Shown piece by piece: positions 31,121-40,886 of a stretch of 64,000 nucleotides of DNA. The notes under the pieces were generated by a model. It had not been told where the DNA came from, did no database searches, and saw only the letters and a program-made list of their open reading frames with translations. Made by a program: the position numbers and the translations under genes. Every line of letters starts with the position of its first letter. Position 1 is the stretch's first letter. The stretch spans positions 2,542,001 to 2,606,000 of the forward strand of contig NZ_CP017755.1 of NCBI RefSeq assembly GCF_001854325.1, written 5' to 3'. The stretch is from Cupriavidus malaysiensis. Its GTDB lineage: Bacteria > Pseudomonadota > Gammaproteobacteria > Burkholderiales > Burkholderiaceae.

Positions 31121-32128
31121 ATGACCTCGCAGACACGCCGCCGCTTCCTCCAGTACGCCGGCCTGGGCGCCGGCTCCACGCTGCTCGCCGGCCTGCCCGC
31201 CCGGGCGGCGGAACCTTATCCAAGCCGGCCGCTGTCGCTGGTGGTGCCCTACCCTGCCGGCGGCGCGACCGATGCGTCCGCGCGCATCTTCGCGGAGTCC
31301 ATCGGCAAGAGCGTGAAACAGCAGGTCGTGGTGGAGAACTACGGCGGCGGCACCGGGCTGATCGGCGCCAACAAGGTGCTGGCGGCGCCGGCCGACGGCT
31401 ATACCTTCTTCGCAGGCTCGATCAACGAGGTATTCCTCGCCCCGCTGCTGAACCCCTCCGCCCGCTACAAGCCCCAGGACTTCCTGCTGGCCGCCCCGGT
31501 CAGCGACGCCAACATCGTGCTGCTCGTGCGCAGCGGCCTCGCGGCCGACTCGCTGGACAAGTTCCTGGACCTGGCCAGGCAGAACCGGAGCAAGCCGCTC
31601 ACCTACGCCACCGTCGGCATCGACTCGATCTACCACCTGATGGGCGACGCCCTCGGCGCGCGCACCGGCGCGACCTTCCTGCACGTGCCCTACAAGGGCG
31701 CCGCGCCGGCGCTGCAGGGCCTCGCCGGCGGCGAAGTGGACTTCGCCATCCTGCCCTACCAGTCGAGCTTCGACAGCATGCAGGGAATGGGGCGGCTCAA
31801 GGTGCTGACGAGTTTCTCGCGCGCGCTGCCGGCGCCGCTCAAGCACATCCCGCTGATCTCGCTGAGCCGACAGGTACCCGACTTCGAATACACCATCAGC
31901 GGCGGCTACTTCGTCAGGCAGGGCACGCCGGCCGAGCGCGTCGCGGCACTGCGCAAGGCCATCGGCGAAGCGCTGGCCAAGCCCGACGTCCGCGCCAGGC
32001 TGGAGGCCGAAGGCCGCACCGTGGAGCGGCCCATCGACAGCCAGGCCCAGGCCGACCAGTGCTTCGACCAGTACATGGGCCGCGTCACGCAATTGCTGCG
32101 CAGCGTCGGGCGCAAGGCGGTCGCCTAG
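31121..32128 (+). CDS. Bug-family tripartite tricarboxylate transporter substrate-binding protein
   Basis: The 335-residue product is a periplasmic Bug/TctC-type binding protein. A Tat-like signal (TRRRFLQYAGLGAG) is followed by PYPSRPLSLVVPYPAGGATDASAR, the ligand loop typical of the family, and VVVENYGGGTGLIGANKV. HVPYKGAAPALQGLAGGEVDF is the second family motif. These proteins bind carboxylates and hand them to TctAB or act as sensors; TctAB is not encoded here. It follows the M20 amidohydrolase with a short spacer of CCACAAGAAA repeats (31070-31097) and should share its operon. AGGGAGA before the ATG supports the start. Confidence 0.9.
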   Translation: MTSQTRRRFLQYAGLGAGSTLLAGLPARAAEPYPSRPLSLVVPYPAGGATDASARIFAESIGKSVKQQVVVENYGGGTGLIGANKVLAAPADGYTFFAGSINEVFLAPLLNPSARYKPQDFLLAAPVSDANIVLLVRSGLAADSLDKFLDLARQNRSKPLTYATVGIDSIYHLMGDALGARTGATFLHVPYKGAAPALQGLAGGEVDFAILPYQSSFDSMQGMGRLKVLTSFSRALPAPLKHIPLISLSRQVPDFEYTISGGYFVRQGTPAERVAALRKAIGEALAKPDVRARLEAEGRTVERPIDSQAQADQCFDQYMGRVTQLLRSVGRKAVA

Positions 32129-32352
32129 CGTGCGGCCGGGCGCGGCCGCGCCTGGCCGTGCCGCCCGATCGGACGGCCTCGCCAGGGCGGGAACCGCCCT
32201 GGCTGCCGCGATGCCGGCGCCCGGGTGAAGCGCCCGCAACTTCGGCTCGCCCGGCGGCGCACGGATCCGCCCGCCCCCCGCGCTCCCTCGTGTTTCCCAC
32301 GTAGAATTCGGCTGCCGCCGCGATGTACCGGCGCCATGCCTTGATATTCGGG

Positions 32353-33561
32353 ATGCACGTCGATCTCCTCACCCTTTACTTTCTTGCGGTCGGAACGCTT
32401 CTCGCCAGTGCGGGGATGATGTTCTGGGAGCATCGGACACACCCACGGCGCAGCCGGTCGCTGCGGATCCTGGCGGCAGGATTCGGCACGCTGGCGCTTG
32501 GCTGCATCGCGGTGCTGCTTCGCCACGACCTGCCCGGCGCGCTCGGCTCCGCCATCGCCAACCTGGTCATGCTGTGCGGCTACCTGCTGGTCCTCGCCGG
32601 CGTCGCCTCCTTGCGCGGGCGGCAGTACCGCGCCGCCTCCGCCGGCCTGCTGCTCGCCATGGCGGTGGTCTGGGTGGCCGGCGGAGTGCATTGGCAGGAC
32701 GCCATCTGGAACTACGCCAGCGCGCTCCCGATCGCGCTCATCAGCGGCCTGACCGCGTGGGAGATGCGGCGCTGCGAGGCGATGAAAGCGCTCCATGCGC
32801 GGCGCATCGTGGTCGCGGTGGCGGCCCTGCATGCGCTGATCTACGCGGCCCGGACCTTCGTCCTGCCGTGGCTGGTGACGGCCGGCGGGGAGCCCATGCA
32901 AATGCTTGCCAGCCAGATCACGATGTATGAGGGCGTGCTGTACTCGGTCATCCTGCCGATGACCCTGCTGAAGCTGGTGCGCGAGGAAACCCACGGACAA
33001 CTGCTGCGCGAATCGCAGACCGACTACCTGACCCGCCTGGGCAACCGCCGCTGGTTCTTCGAACAGGGCGGGCGCCTGATGCGCGGCGCGGCGCAAGGCG
33101 GGCCGCTCGCCATGCTCGCCTTCGACCTCGATCACTTCAAGGCCATCAACGACCGCTACGGCCACCAGGCAGGCGACCAGGTACTGGCGGCCTTCGCGGA
33201 GACCGCCCGCGGCGTGCTGGGACCCGAGGCCATCCTGGCCCGCATCGGCGGCGAGGAGTTCGCCGCACTGCTGTGCGGCGACGGCGCGCGCCGCGCGCGG
33301 GCACTGGGCGAGGCCGTGGCGGGCCGTTTCGCCGAGACGGTGGCCCGGCAGGTCGACGGCCCCGGCATCGCGGCGACGGTCAGCATCGGCCTTGCGCAGT
33401 TCGAGCACGATCTGCCCACACTGGCCGACGGGCTCGCCGCGGCGGACCGGGCCTTGTACCGTGCCAAGTCACTGGGCGGCAACCGCCTCGAAGTGGCGCG
33501 GCGCGACCCGCGCCCGCCTCAACCATCCACCGGGCAGGCCGGCGTCTCCAGCGTGAGCTGA
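32353..33561 (+). CDS. Membrane-bound diguanylate cyclase (GGDEF)
   Basis: The 402-residue product has six or seven N-terminal membrane helices (residues about 5-205) and a C-terminal GGDEF domain that makes cyclic di-GMP from GTP. The active loop reads GGEEF at residues 299-303, an accepted functional variant, with DYLTRLGNRRWF and FDLDHFKAINDRYGHQAGD upstream. The allosteric RxxD inhibitory site normally found five residues before the loop is absent. The start at MHVDLLTLYF is preferred; ATG at 32323 would add ten residues and leave almost no leader after the TAGAAT at 32302-32307. The 3' end overlaps the convergent acetyltransferase gene by 43 bp. Confidence 0.88.
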   Translation: MHVDLLTLYFLAVGTLLASAGMMFWEHRTHPRRSRSLRILAAGFGTLALGCIAVLLRHDLPGALGSAIANLVMLCGYLLVLAGVASLRGRQYRAASAGLLLAMAVVWVAGGVHWQDAIWNYASALPIALISGLTAWEMRRCEAMKALHARRIVVAVAALHALIYAARTFVLPWLVTAGGEPMQMLASQITMYEGVLYSVILPMTLLKLVREETHGQLLRESQTDYLTRLGNRRWFFEQGGRLMRGAAQGGPLAMLAFDLDHFKAINDRYGHQAGDQVLAAFAETARGVLGPEAILARIGGEEFAALLCGDGARRARALGEAVAGRFAETVARQVDGPGIAATVSIGLAQFEHDLPTLADGLAAADRALYRAKSLGGNRLEVARRDPRPPQPSTGQAGVSSVS

Positions 33562-34067
33562 TAGAAGGCGGCATCGAGCCAGCGCCCGAACTTGAATCCG
33601 ACCTGCTGGATGGTCCCCGCGTGGACGAATCCCAGCCGGGTGTGCAGGCCGATGCTGCCGGCGTTGGAAGCATCGATGCACCCCACCAGCACGTGCACCT
33701 GCGCCTCCCGCGCGCGCCGGACCACCTCCTCCAGCAGGCGCACGCCGAGACCGCGCCCGCGGTGCTCGTGGTGCACGTAGATGCTGTGTTCCACCGTGTA
33801 CTTGTACGCCGGGAACGCCCGGAAGGTGCCCCAGCTGGCGAAGCCCAGCAGCGTGCCCGCGCCGTCGACGGCACCGATCACCGGGAAGCCGCCGGCGCGC
33901 TTCGCCGCGAACCAGGCCGCCATCGCCTCGGGCGGACGGGGCCGGTAGTCGTACAGGGCGGTGGAATTGGCGATCGCCTCGTTCAGGATCTCGAGGATGG
34001 CCGGCGCGTGCTCCGCTTCGGTGCAGTCGATCAGGGAAATACCGTCGCGCGGGTCTTGGGGGGTCAT
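33519..34067 (-). CDS. GNAT acetyltransferase, phosphinothricin/methionine sulfone acetyltransferase type
   Basis: The 182-residue product is a GNAT enzyme closely resembling the PAT/MnaT group: AILEILNEAIANSTALYDYRPR at the N-terminus, acetyl-CoA loop HRGRGLGVRLLEEVV, then LVGCIDASNAGSIGLHTRLGF and the closing FGRWLDAAFYQLTLE. Such enzymes acetylate phosphinothricin-like or methionine sulfone/sulfoximine compounds in the cytosol. Its 3' end overlaps the diguanylate cyclase gene on the other strand. It stands alone apart from a decayed transporter fragment upstream. Confidence 0.9.
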   Translation of the reverse strand: MTPQDPRDGISLIDCTEAEHAPAILEILNEAIANSTALYDYRPRPPEAMAAWFAAKRAGGFPVIGAVDGAGTLLGFASWGTFRAFPAYKYTVEHSIYVHHEHRGRGLGVRLLEEVVRRAREAQVHVLVGCIDASNAGSIGLHTRLGFVHAGTIQQVGFKFGRWLDAAFYQLTLETPACPVDG

Positions 34068-34124
34068 GGAAGCTCCTGGGTGTACGGATGGGCCGGCGCC
34101 GCGCGCCAGGCCTCGTGCCGAGGA

Positions 34125-34370
34125 TTATGCCGTGTTACCGGCCGGGCCTGGAGGCCACCGACGGAACGGACCGTACACATTGTTGGCGACCAGCGTAGCC
34201 GCCGTCATCAGGATCATCGAGCCGGCACCGCTGCGGTCAGCATGCCCGCCACGCCGATGATGCCGATACACCAGGAAGCGGAGGCCTGCAGCACGGCAGA
34301 GAAGCCGACGAACGAGAGGAGCAGCAGCATGAGCTGGCACGGACGTTCCCGCGCCCTGCTATCCCGCTTG
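34125..34370 (-). pseudogene. Decayed fragment of a sodium:solute symporter-like permease
   Basis: On the minus strand, one frame reads LMLLLLSFVGFSAVLQASASWCIGIIGVAGMLTAAVPAR then stops. A shifted frame continues AGSMILMTAATLVANNVYGP before running into unrelated sequence. Together these look like membrane helices near the C-terminal part of a sodium:solute symporter or similar permease, broken by a frameshift and lacking everything else. It lies between the acetyltransferase and the MHS transporter genes. Confidence 0.5.
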
Positions 34371-34380
34371 CGATCCGGGC

Positions 34381-35784
34381 TCACAAGGCGTGCGGCGAAT
34401 GCCCTCCGCCATGCGCCGACGCATCGTCATATTCGCGCGAGATATCCTGGTTGGTGTAGTCGCGCAGCCGCGAGGCGGCAAACACGCTGAGCGCCGCGCA
34501 CACCAGCACGTAGATGGCGATCGCATAGCCGGAGTGGTAGCGGGCGAACAGCGCCGTGGCGATCAGCGGCGCCGGGCCGCCGGCGATCACCGAGGCGAGC
34601 TGGTAGCCCATCGACGCACCGCTGTAGCGCAGCCGCCCGGTGAAGGTCTCGGCGATCAGCGCGGCCTGCGGGCCGTACATCATCGCGTGCGGCACCAGCG
34701 AAAGCACGATCGCGGCAAACACCCAGGCCGGGTTGCGGGTGTCGACCATGGCGAAGTACAAGAAGCCGAACACGCCCACCGCCAGCGCGCCCGCGATGTA
34801 CATGCGGCGGCGCCCCAGCAGGTCGGACAGGTGGCCGAAGAACGGGATGGTGAAGAACTCGAGCACCGCGGCGGCGAGCACGGCGGTCAGCAGCAGGTCG
34901 CGCGACATGCCGAGCGTCATCACGCCATAGGTGAAGACGAAGGCCGTGAAGATGTAGAACGGCGCCTGCTCTGCCATGCGCACCAGCGCCGACAGCAGGA
35001 TGTCCCCGGGCTGGCGCCGGATCACCTGCAGCATCGGCGCCTTCTCGATGCGATGCTCGGCCAGCAGCCGCGCGAAGACCGGCGTCTCGAGGATGTTCAG
35101 GCGGATATAGAGGCCGATGGCGACCAGCACGATGCTGAGCAGGAAAGGAATGCGCCAGCCCCAGGCCAGGAAAGCGTCGCCGCTCAGCCGGCTCACGGCC
35201 AGCACGGCGAGGTTGGCCAGGAACAGCCCGGCCGGCACGCCGAACTGCGGCCAGGAGGCGACCAGGCCGCGATGCGCGTCGGTGCGCGCCCACTCCATCG
35301 ACATCAGCACCGAGCCGCCCCACTCGCCGCCGACGCCCACGCCCTGGAGGAAGCGCAGCAGCGTCAGCAGGACCGCGCCCCAGATGCCGATCCGCGCGTA
35401 GGATGGCACGAAGGCGACGGCGAAGGTGGCCAGGCCCATCAGCAGCAGCGTGGCCACCAGGGTCGCCTTGCGGCCGATGCGATCGCCGTAGTGCCCGAAG
35501 ATGGCCGCGCCGATCGGCCGGGCGATAAATCCGACCGCGTAGATCAGGAAGGCCTGCAGGGTGCCGACCAGGGGATCGGATTCAGGGAAGTACAGCTTGG
35601 CGAACACGAGGCCGGTCACCGTGCTGTAGAGGAAAAAGTCGTACCACTCGATGGTGGTGCCGACGGTGCTGGCGATCACGGCGCGGCGCAACTGGCGGCG
35701 AGCCTCCGTTTCGGACAGGGGTATCACGGAGGGGGATATCACGGAGGGGGACTCAACCCCGGATGGTGCGGGATCCATTTGCAT
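34381..35784 (-). CDS. MHS-family MFS transporter (metabolite:H+ symporter)
   Basis: The 467-residue product is a 12-helix major facilitator of the metabolite:H+ symporter subgroup (ShiA/proline-betaine type). Family marks are ASTVGTTIEWYDFFLY near residue 35, FGHYGDRIGRKATLV, the long FLQGVGVGGEWGGSVLM motif, and FGHLSDLLGRRRMYI in the second half. It imports an organic acid or betaine-like solute. The start at MQMDPAPSG or two codons later is chosen because the upstream open codons are not protein-like. The next gene upstream is a tautomerase on the same strand, suggesting an aromatic or diacid catabolic use. Confidence 0.9.
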   Translation of the reverse strand: MQMDPAPSGVESPSVISPSVIPLSETEARRQLRRAVIASTVGTTIEWYDFFLYSTVTGLVFAKLYFPESDPLVGTLQAFLIYAVGFIARPIGAAIFGHYGDRIGRKATLVATLLLMGLATFAVAFVPSYARIGIWGAVLLTLLRFLQGVGVGGEWGGSVLMSMEWARTDAHRGLVASWPQFGVPAGLFLANLAVLAVSRLSGDAFLAWGWRIPFLLSIVLVAIGLYIRLNILETPVFARLLAEHRIEKAPMLQVIRRQPGDILLSALVRMAEQAPFYIFTAFVFTYGVMTLGMSRDLLLTAVLAAAVLEFFTIPFFGHLSDLLGRRRMYIAGALAVGVFGFLYFAMVDTRNPAWVFAAIVLSLVPHAMMYGPQAALIAETFTGRLRYSGASMGYQLASVIAGGPAPLIATALFARYHSGYAIAIYVLVCAALSVFAASRLRDYTNQDISREYDDASAHGGGHSPHAL

Positions 35785-35951
35785 GCCCCCAGCATGTCCA
35801 CAGCGATAATGTATAGACAACCCGGCGGCCGGCGGGGTTCCGGCCGGCAGGGGTGCGGCACCCTGCGCCGGCGGCTGCGCGGCCGGCCGGTCTCGCATAG
35901 AAGACTTGCCTCGCGCCGGCGACGCTTGCCGCTCCCCGCCGATCCCTGGGC

Positions 35952-36515
35952 TCAGGATGCCTTGACGTTCTCGCTATGGTCCGCACCGCCGTCTTCACCT
36001 CCGGCCAGCGCCCCGGCCAGCGCGCCGATGAGCCGGCCGGCATCCACGCGCCGCTTTGCCGCCAGGCGGCGCTCTCCCAACTCGCGCAAGGTGGCGCCAC
36101 CGAAGGACTCCATGATGTCCGGCAGCCGGCGCACCGCGCCGCGGGCGCCCCAGCAACCGTCATTCACTTCGGTGGGGAAGACCCAGACCCGCTTGCCGAT
36201 GACGTCGGCCGGCACACCTTCCGCGCGCGCTACCGCAGCGGTCACTTCCTTCACCAGCCCGGCGCGCGCGGCATCGGTGTACTGCCCTTCGGGCACCGAG
36301 GGCACGATGCGGTAGATCGGCGCGGTGGCCGGCTCGCCGGCGCGGTACACCGCCGCCGGCCGGTGGACGAAGATCCAGGTGACGTCGCGCACGCGCGGAT
36401 TGCGCGGGTCGAGGCCTTCGTGCTGGATCAGGATATCGGTCAGATCGCGCATCAGCTGCGCTTCGGCCTCCGGGGGCAGCGCCCCCTGCGGCAGGTAGGC
36501 ATCGATCATGGGCAT
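35952..36515 (-). CDS. Tautomerase family protein
   Basis: The 187-residue product begins MPMIDAYLP, placing a proline directly after the initiator methionine, as needed for the catalytic Pro1 of 4-oxalocrotonate tautomerase-type enzymes. It is longer than the 62-residue classical enzyme and looks like a two-unit version (second unit around VIGKRVWVFPTEVNDGCWGARG). Such enzymes isomerise enol/keto acids in ring-cleavage pathways. AGGAGTCC precedes the start. It lies upstream of the MHS transporter on the same strand, with the GlxA-type regulator beyond, so the three may be one regulated unit. The C-terminal 30 residues (after LRELGERRL) are low-complexity. Confidence 0.8.
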   Translation of the reverse strand: MPMIDAYLPQGALPPEAEAQLMRDLTDILIQHEGLDPRNPRVRDVTWIFVHRPAAVYRAGEPATAPIYRIVPSVPEGQYTDAARAGLVKEVTAAVARAEGVPADVIGKRVWVFPTEVNDGCWGARGAVRRLPDIMESFGGATLRELGERRLAAKRRVDAGRLIGALAGALAGGEDGGADHSENVKAS

Positions 36516-36716
36516 GGCGGACTCCTGTCGACTGGCTCGCAGTCTCTCGTGCTGCCGCCCCGACCACCGGGGCGACTGGAGGCCAGTGTAGGGATGCGCC
36601 CCGGGACCTGATAAGTGGCCGAACTGCCATTACACGGTGGCATTTCAGACAGCGGGATTTCGGACAGGGCAATACCCGCTGCAGGCACCGCCGCCGGGCC
36701 GGCGGCGGACCCGCCA

Positions 36717-37721
36717 TCATTGCGCGGGCTGACGCGCGAAGCGGCGCCGGTACTCGCTCGGCGACACGCCCGCGATGCGCTTGAACAACTGCCGGAAGCC
36801 GCTCAGGTCGCTATAGCCGACCCGTTCGCACACCGCCTCGATGGCGATGCGCTGCTCCGCCAGCAGGCGCTTGGCCACCTCCATGCGCAGGGTCTGCAGG
36901 TACTTGAGCGGTGGAGCGCCGACGGCCTGCTTGAAGCGGCGGTTGAGCGTGCGTTCGCTGACCGCGAGCCGCTCGCACAAGCGCGCGAGGTTGAAGGGCT
37001 CGCGCAGGTGCTTCTGCATCCAGCGCTGGGCCTGGGCCACCAGCGGATCGTCGTGCTCCAGCCGGTCGATGCGGTCGAGGTCGATGAAGGTGTCCTGCGA
37101 GTCACGGTGACGGTCGATCAGCATCACCTTGGCCGTGGCCGCCGCCAGCTTCTCTCCCGCCAGCCGCCCCACCAGCTGCAACGCGAGACTCTGGTACGAG
37201 GTGACCGCACCGCTGCACAGGATGCCATCCTGCTCCGTCAGCACCTCGGCGGCGCGCAGCTCCACCGCCGGATAGCGCGCGCCGAAGCTCGCCGCCCGCG
37301 ACCAGTGCGTGGTCGCCCTGCGGCCATCGAGCAGACCCGCCTCCGCCAGCAGGAAGGTTCCCGTGCAATAGGCCGCCAGCAAGGTGCCGCGCTCATGCTG
37401 GCGGCGCAGGGCCGCCAGCAGCGGCGCCAGGCGCGCGGGGCGGCCCAGCAGCTTGTCGACGTCGGACACGAACGGCCCGGCCACCCACACGGCATCGGCC
37501 GCGCTGCCGCCGTCGATGCGGCCGTCCACCGCGATCATCTGGCCGGCAGCCGAACGCACCGGTGCGCCATCGAGCGATTCGACGCGCCAGCGGAACACCG
37601 CGCCGGACTTGCCCCCGGCCGCCGCGCCGGCCAGGCGGTTGGCGGCCAGCAGGATGTCGATCGGGGCGGCAATGCCCGAGCCCAGCGCGTGGTCCAGCGC
37701 CCAGATGCGGATAAGAGGCAT
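36717..37721 (-). CDS. GlxA-type AraC-family transcriptional regulator
   Basis: The 334-residue product has an N-terminal DJ-1/PfpI-like (class I glutamine amidotransferase fold) domain, with the nucleophile-elbow stretch AAYCTGTFLLAEAGLLDG around residue 115. Its C-terminal AraC HTH (residues about 235-330) has LARLCERLAVSERTLNRRFKQ and VGYSDLSGFRQLFKRIAGVSPSEYRRRF. Such GlxA-like activators respond to small amine or carboxylate metabolites. It reads toward the tautomerase and MHS transporter genes on the same strand and may regulate them. Confidence 0.9.
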   Translation of the reverse strand: MPLIRIWALDHALGSGIAAPIDILLAANRLAGAAAGGKSGAVFRWRVESLDGAPVRSAAGQMIAVDGRIDGGSAADAVWVAGPFVSDVDKLLGRPARLAPLLAALRRQHERGTLLAAYCTGTFLLAEAGLLDGRRATTHWSRAASFGARYPAVELRAAEVLTEQDGILCSGAVTSYQSLALQLVGRLAGEKLAAATAKVMLIDRHRDSQDTFIDLDRIDRLEHDDPLVAQAQRWMQKHLREPFNLARLCERLAVSERTLNRRFKQAVGAPPLKYLQTLRMEVAKRLLAEQRIAIEAVCERVGYSDLSGFRQLFKRIAGVSPSEYRRRFARQPAQ

Positions 37722-37852
37722 GGTTGGCAGGAATGGCCTTGTATGGGGCCGATCCTAACATCCCAAGGGCAAGCGGACCGGGCGGGACGCGCGCGATGCA
37801 ACCGAGACACGCGCCGATGTGAAAGCGGCCGGCACGTCCTGCCCTACGGCTT

Positions 37853-38097
37853 TCAGCCGGACCAGTCGCCAGGGCAAATCCCGCCTGCCCGCACGCGGCC
37901 AGCCACCTCCCCGATATGCTCCCTGATCGCCACCTCGCCCCGCGCCGACCAGTCCCGGCGCGACATCGCCCCGCTCACCACGCCCACGAAGCGCCCCCCC
38001 GCCGCCCATGGCGGGTGCATTCGAGGATGCCGCTGGAAGAATCGGCCAGCGTGAGGTCGAAGTCGAACATCACGGCGGCGGTCTGCTGGCCTGTCAC
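37853..38097 (-). pseudogene. HAD phosphatase gene with internal deletion
   Basis: Minus-strand sequence encodes VMFDFDLTLADSSSGILEC, the N-terminal catalytic motif of a HAD (Gph-like) phosphatase. It then changes frame at a G-run near 37992-37998 and continues FVGVVSGAMSRRDWSARGEV and IREHIGEV, which matches the end of such enzymes. The 150 or so residues that should lie between, with the cap and motifs II and III, are missing, so this is a deleted and frameshifted relic. The rest of 37722-38306 holds nothing else I can name. Confidence 0.6.
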
Positions 38098-38306
38098 GTG
38101 CCATCTCCTGCGAGCCGGCGGCTCTTGCTATGCCCGGCACGCCCGGGCCCTGGTCCACTGCGTCATTCGACAAGCCCCCCCGATCGACAGCGCCTCCGTA
38201 TGCGTCGTTGCAAAGGCTCGCCATCTCCGTGCCATGGCTGCGCTTTGCGCCTGGCCTGCGACCTGGAGGCACCGCCGCTCGGGTGCATTTTCCCTGACGC
38301 CGTGGA

Positions 38307-40298
38307 CTATTCCAGATGCTCCCCCGCTTCGTTCTCGCTGGAAAACAGCCGGAGTTCTCCCAGGTGCTGTGCCAATGCGCTCTTGAGTTGAGCGCGCTCG
38401 AAGGCGCTGGTGGTATAGCGCGTCACACTGCGGTAGTAGCGCTCGCTCAGATCGGCCATCATCCCCGCATAGGCTTGGGCCAGCTCCGGCAGGAAACTGA
38501 AATGTTCATAGTTGACGATGGCGGATACCTTCTCGCCGACCGGCGCCAGGCGCTCCTCGACCGCGCGGCGGATACGCTCGATATCCTCGACGCTGCGCAC
38601 CTCCATGCCCTCGAGATTGATATAGAGACACTTGCTCCCTGCGTCGTAGCGCAGGCGTTTCGCCATCGGCAGATCCAGCAACTGCGCACGCAATCCCATC
38701 GGGGCGTGGGCAAAGATGCGAGCGTCCATGATTTTCAGCGGCGTGCGCACGACCGGGCGGAAGGTCATGTGCGAAAGAATGTCCTCCTGCAGATCGATCC
38801 CCGGTGCGATCTCGGTCAGCTCGAGCCCGGACTCGCCCAGTTCGAATACGCATCGCTCGGTGATGTACAGGACCACCGTGCCGTCCTCCCGGGCGAATCC
38901 ACCACTGAAGGTCCGGTGCTCCACGGCATCGACGAACTTCGATGCCGGCCTGTCGTGGCGCACGCTCAGCTTGCCGTCTGCGACGGCGAGCTCGAACTTG
39001 TCGGCGGTGAAGGTGCCGACAAAGACGACCTTGCGCGCGTTCTGCGAGATATTGATGAAGCCGCCCGCCCCAGCCAGGCGGTGGCCGAAGCGACTGACGT
39101 TGACGTTGCCTTCCGCGTCCGCCTGCGCCAGGCCGAGAAAGGCCACGTCGAGCCCGCCGCCATCGTAGAAATCGAACTGGCTGGGCTGGTCGATCACGGC
39201 CTGTGGATTGGTCGCGGCGCCGAAGTTCAGTCCGCTGGCCGGGATGCCGCCGATCACCCCTGGCTCCGCCGTCAGCGTCAGCAGATCGAAGATCTGCTCT
39301 TCGGCGGCCACGTTTGCGATGCCCTCCGGCATGCCGATGCCCAGGTTGACCACGTCGTTGTTGCGTAATTCCATCGCCGCGCGCCGGGCGATGATCTTCC
39401 GGGCGTTCAGCGGCATGCTGCCGATGCTCGACAGCGGCACGCGCAACTCCCCCGCGAAGGCCGCGCTGTATGGCGTGGAAAACGTCTGCATGTGGTATTC
39501 GGGCTTTTCGGCCACCACCACGGCGTCGACCATCACCCCCGGAATCTTCACCTCGCGCGGCTTGAGCGTGCCGCGCTCCGCCAGGCGCTCGACCTGCGCG
39601 ATGACGATGCCACCGCAGTTGTGCGCGGCCATCGCGATGGCTTGTGCCTCGAGCGTCAGCGCCTCGCGCTCCATCGTGATATTGCCGTCGGGATCGGCCG
39701 TGGTGCCACGGATGATCCCGACGTGGATCGGCAATGCCTTGTAGAAGAGATACTCGCGGCCGTCGATCGGCATCAGCCGCACCAGGTCGGCCTGCGTGCG
39801 GGCATTGAGCTTTCCCCCGCCCCACCGTGGATCGACAAAGGTACCGAGGCCGACGCGCGTCAAGGTGCCGGGCTTCCCTGCAGCGATATCGCGAAACAGG
39901 TGGCAGATCACCCCCTGCGGCAGGTTCCACGCCTCGATCGCGTTGTTGACGGCCAGCTCCCCCAGGCGCGGCACCAGGCCCCAGTGTCCCCCGATCACAC
40001 GCCGGACGAGACCGATGTGGCCGAGGTGGTTCAGCCCCCGGTCCTTGCCATCGCCCTGCCCGGCCGCGTACACCAGTGTCAGATTGCGTGGACAGCGCAG
40101 GTCCGATGCCTCGCCAGCCTGGCTTTCCAGGAACAACTCTTCCATCGCGACCGCGATGTTCTCGGCGAAGCCGATACCGACGAAGCCGCCGGTGGCAACG
40201 GTATCGCCGTCACGTATCCATTGCACGGCCTGGCGCGCGCTCATGAGCTTGCCGGTCTGTGTGCCGTAGAGGTCTTGCCTGGCCAAGAAATCGCTCAC
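38307..40298 (-). CDS. Acyl-CoA:acetate/3-ketoacid CoA-transferase (YdiF/PCT-like) with C-terminal extension
   Basis: The 663-residue product is a single-chain family I CoA-transferase, moving CoA between short acyl-CoAs and acids such as acetate or acetoacetate. The N-terminal alpha half starts with [18 protein letters not shown], and the beta half carries the catalytic glutamate in [15 protein letters not shown]. The transferase proper ends near residue 525 ([16 protein letters not shown]). About 135 further residues ([47 protein letters not shown]) form an added domain beyond the usual 520-530 residue length. It stands alone, without thiolase or dehydrogenase genes. The start is the only one that leaves the N-terminus family-like. 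Confidence 0.88.
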   Translation of the reverse strand: MSDFLARQDLYGTQTGKLMSARQAVQWIRDGDTVATGGFVGIGFAENIAVAMEELFLESQAGEASDLRCPRNLTLVYAAGQGDGKDRGLNHLGHIGLVRRVIGGHWGLVPRLGELAVNNAIEAWNLPQGVICHLFRDIAAGKPGTLTRVGLGTFVDPRWGGGKLNARTQADLVRLMPIDGREYLFYKALPIHVGIIRGTTADPDGNITMEREALTLEAQAIAMAAHNCGGIVIAQVERLAERGTLKPREVKIPGVMVDAVVVAEKPEYHMQTFSTPYSAAFAGELRVPLSSIGSMPLNARKIIARRAAMELRNNDVVNLGIGMPEGIANVAAEEQIFDLLTLTAEPGVIGGIPASGLNFGAATNPQAVIDQPSQFDFYDGGGLDVAFLGLAQADAEGNVNVSRFGHRLAGAGGFINISQNARKVVFVGTFTADKFELAVADGKLSVRHDRPASKFVDAVEHRTFSGGFAREDGTVVLYITERCVFELGESGLELTEIAPGIDLQEDILSHMTFRPVVRTPLKIMDARIFAHAPMGLRAQLLDLPMAKRLRYDAGSKCLYINLEGMEVRSVEDIERIRRAVEERLAPVGEKVSAIVNYEHFSFLPELAQAYAGMMADLSERYYRSVTRYTTSAFERAQLKSALAQHLGELRLFSSENEAGEHLE

Positions 40299-40886
40299 CT
40301 TGTTGTCTCCTGCGCGCCTTGAGCTGCGCTCCGTCGGCTGGCGCTATGGTGTGATGCCCATCCAGCCATGCACTGCGATCCCGCAGCGAATCGACGGCTG
40401 TCTTGAGGCAAGTGATTAGCCGCACGTCCTGATCCGGCTCTCCGCTTGCCAGTCCGGCCACGGGGAGCACCGTGCGGACGCGGGACTTCGCACAAAGCGT
40501 GCCACCGGAGCCAAATCCCTTGTTCCGCGCGGCACCGCGGCCGTCCTGGTGGGGCCCGGCAAGCACGCGGGCCCGCCGGGCCGGCGCTTGCAGCCACGAA
40601 CCGTCCCGGATTGGAGACAACTGCTGGTGCGATCCGCGCTCCACGGGCCACTATCGCCCCCGGAAGCCGCGGAGAACGCCAGAAATGAAGGCGACGGCGA
40701 TATCTCCACTCGTGGAAAAGCCGTCTCCAAATCGAGACACGAGGCCGATTTGCCGGCGTGGTGCGCACTATGTGCGACGACGACATGGCCTCAACCACGG
40801 CGGCGCACTACGGCCCGCCACCGTCACGTACACAGGCGGCCCGGGTGGCGGCGCGCCAGCAGGCCCGCCGCCACCCGATGCTCTCC
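40299..40886. other. Intergenic stretch without a recognised gene
   Basis: Nearly 590 bp lie between the CoA-transferase start and the oligomer-hydrolase stop. Open frames here are on both strands, overlap one another and resemble nothing. No clear terminator, repeat or operator stands out. Confidence 0.5.
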
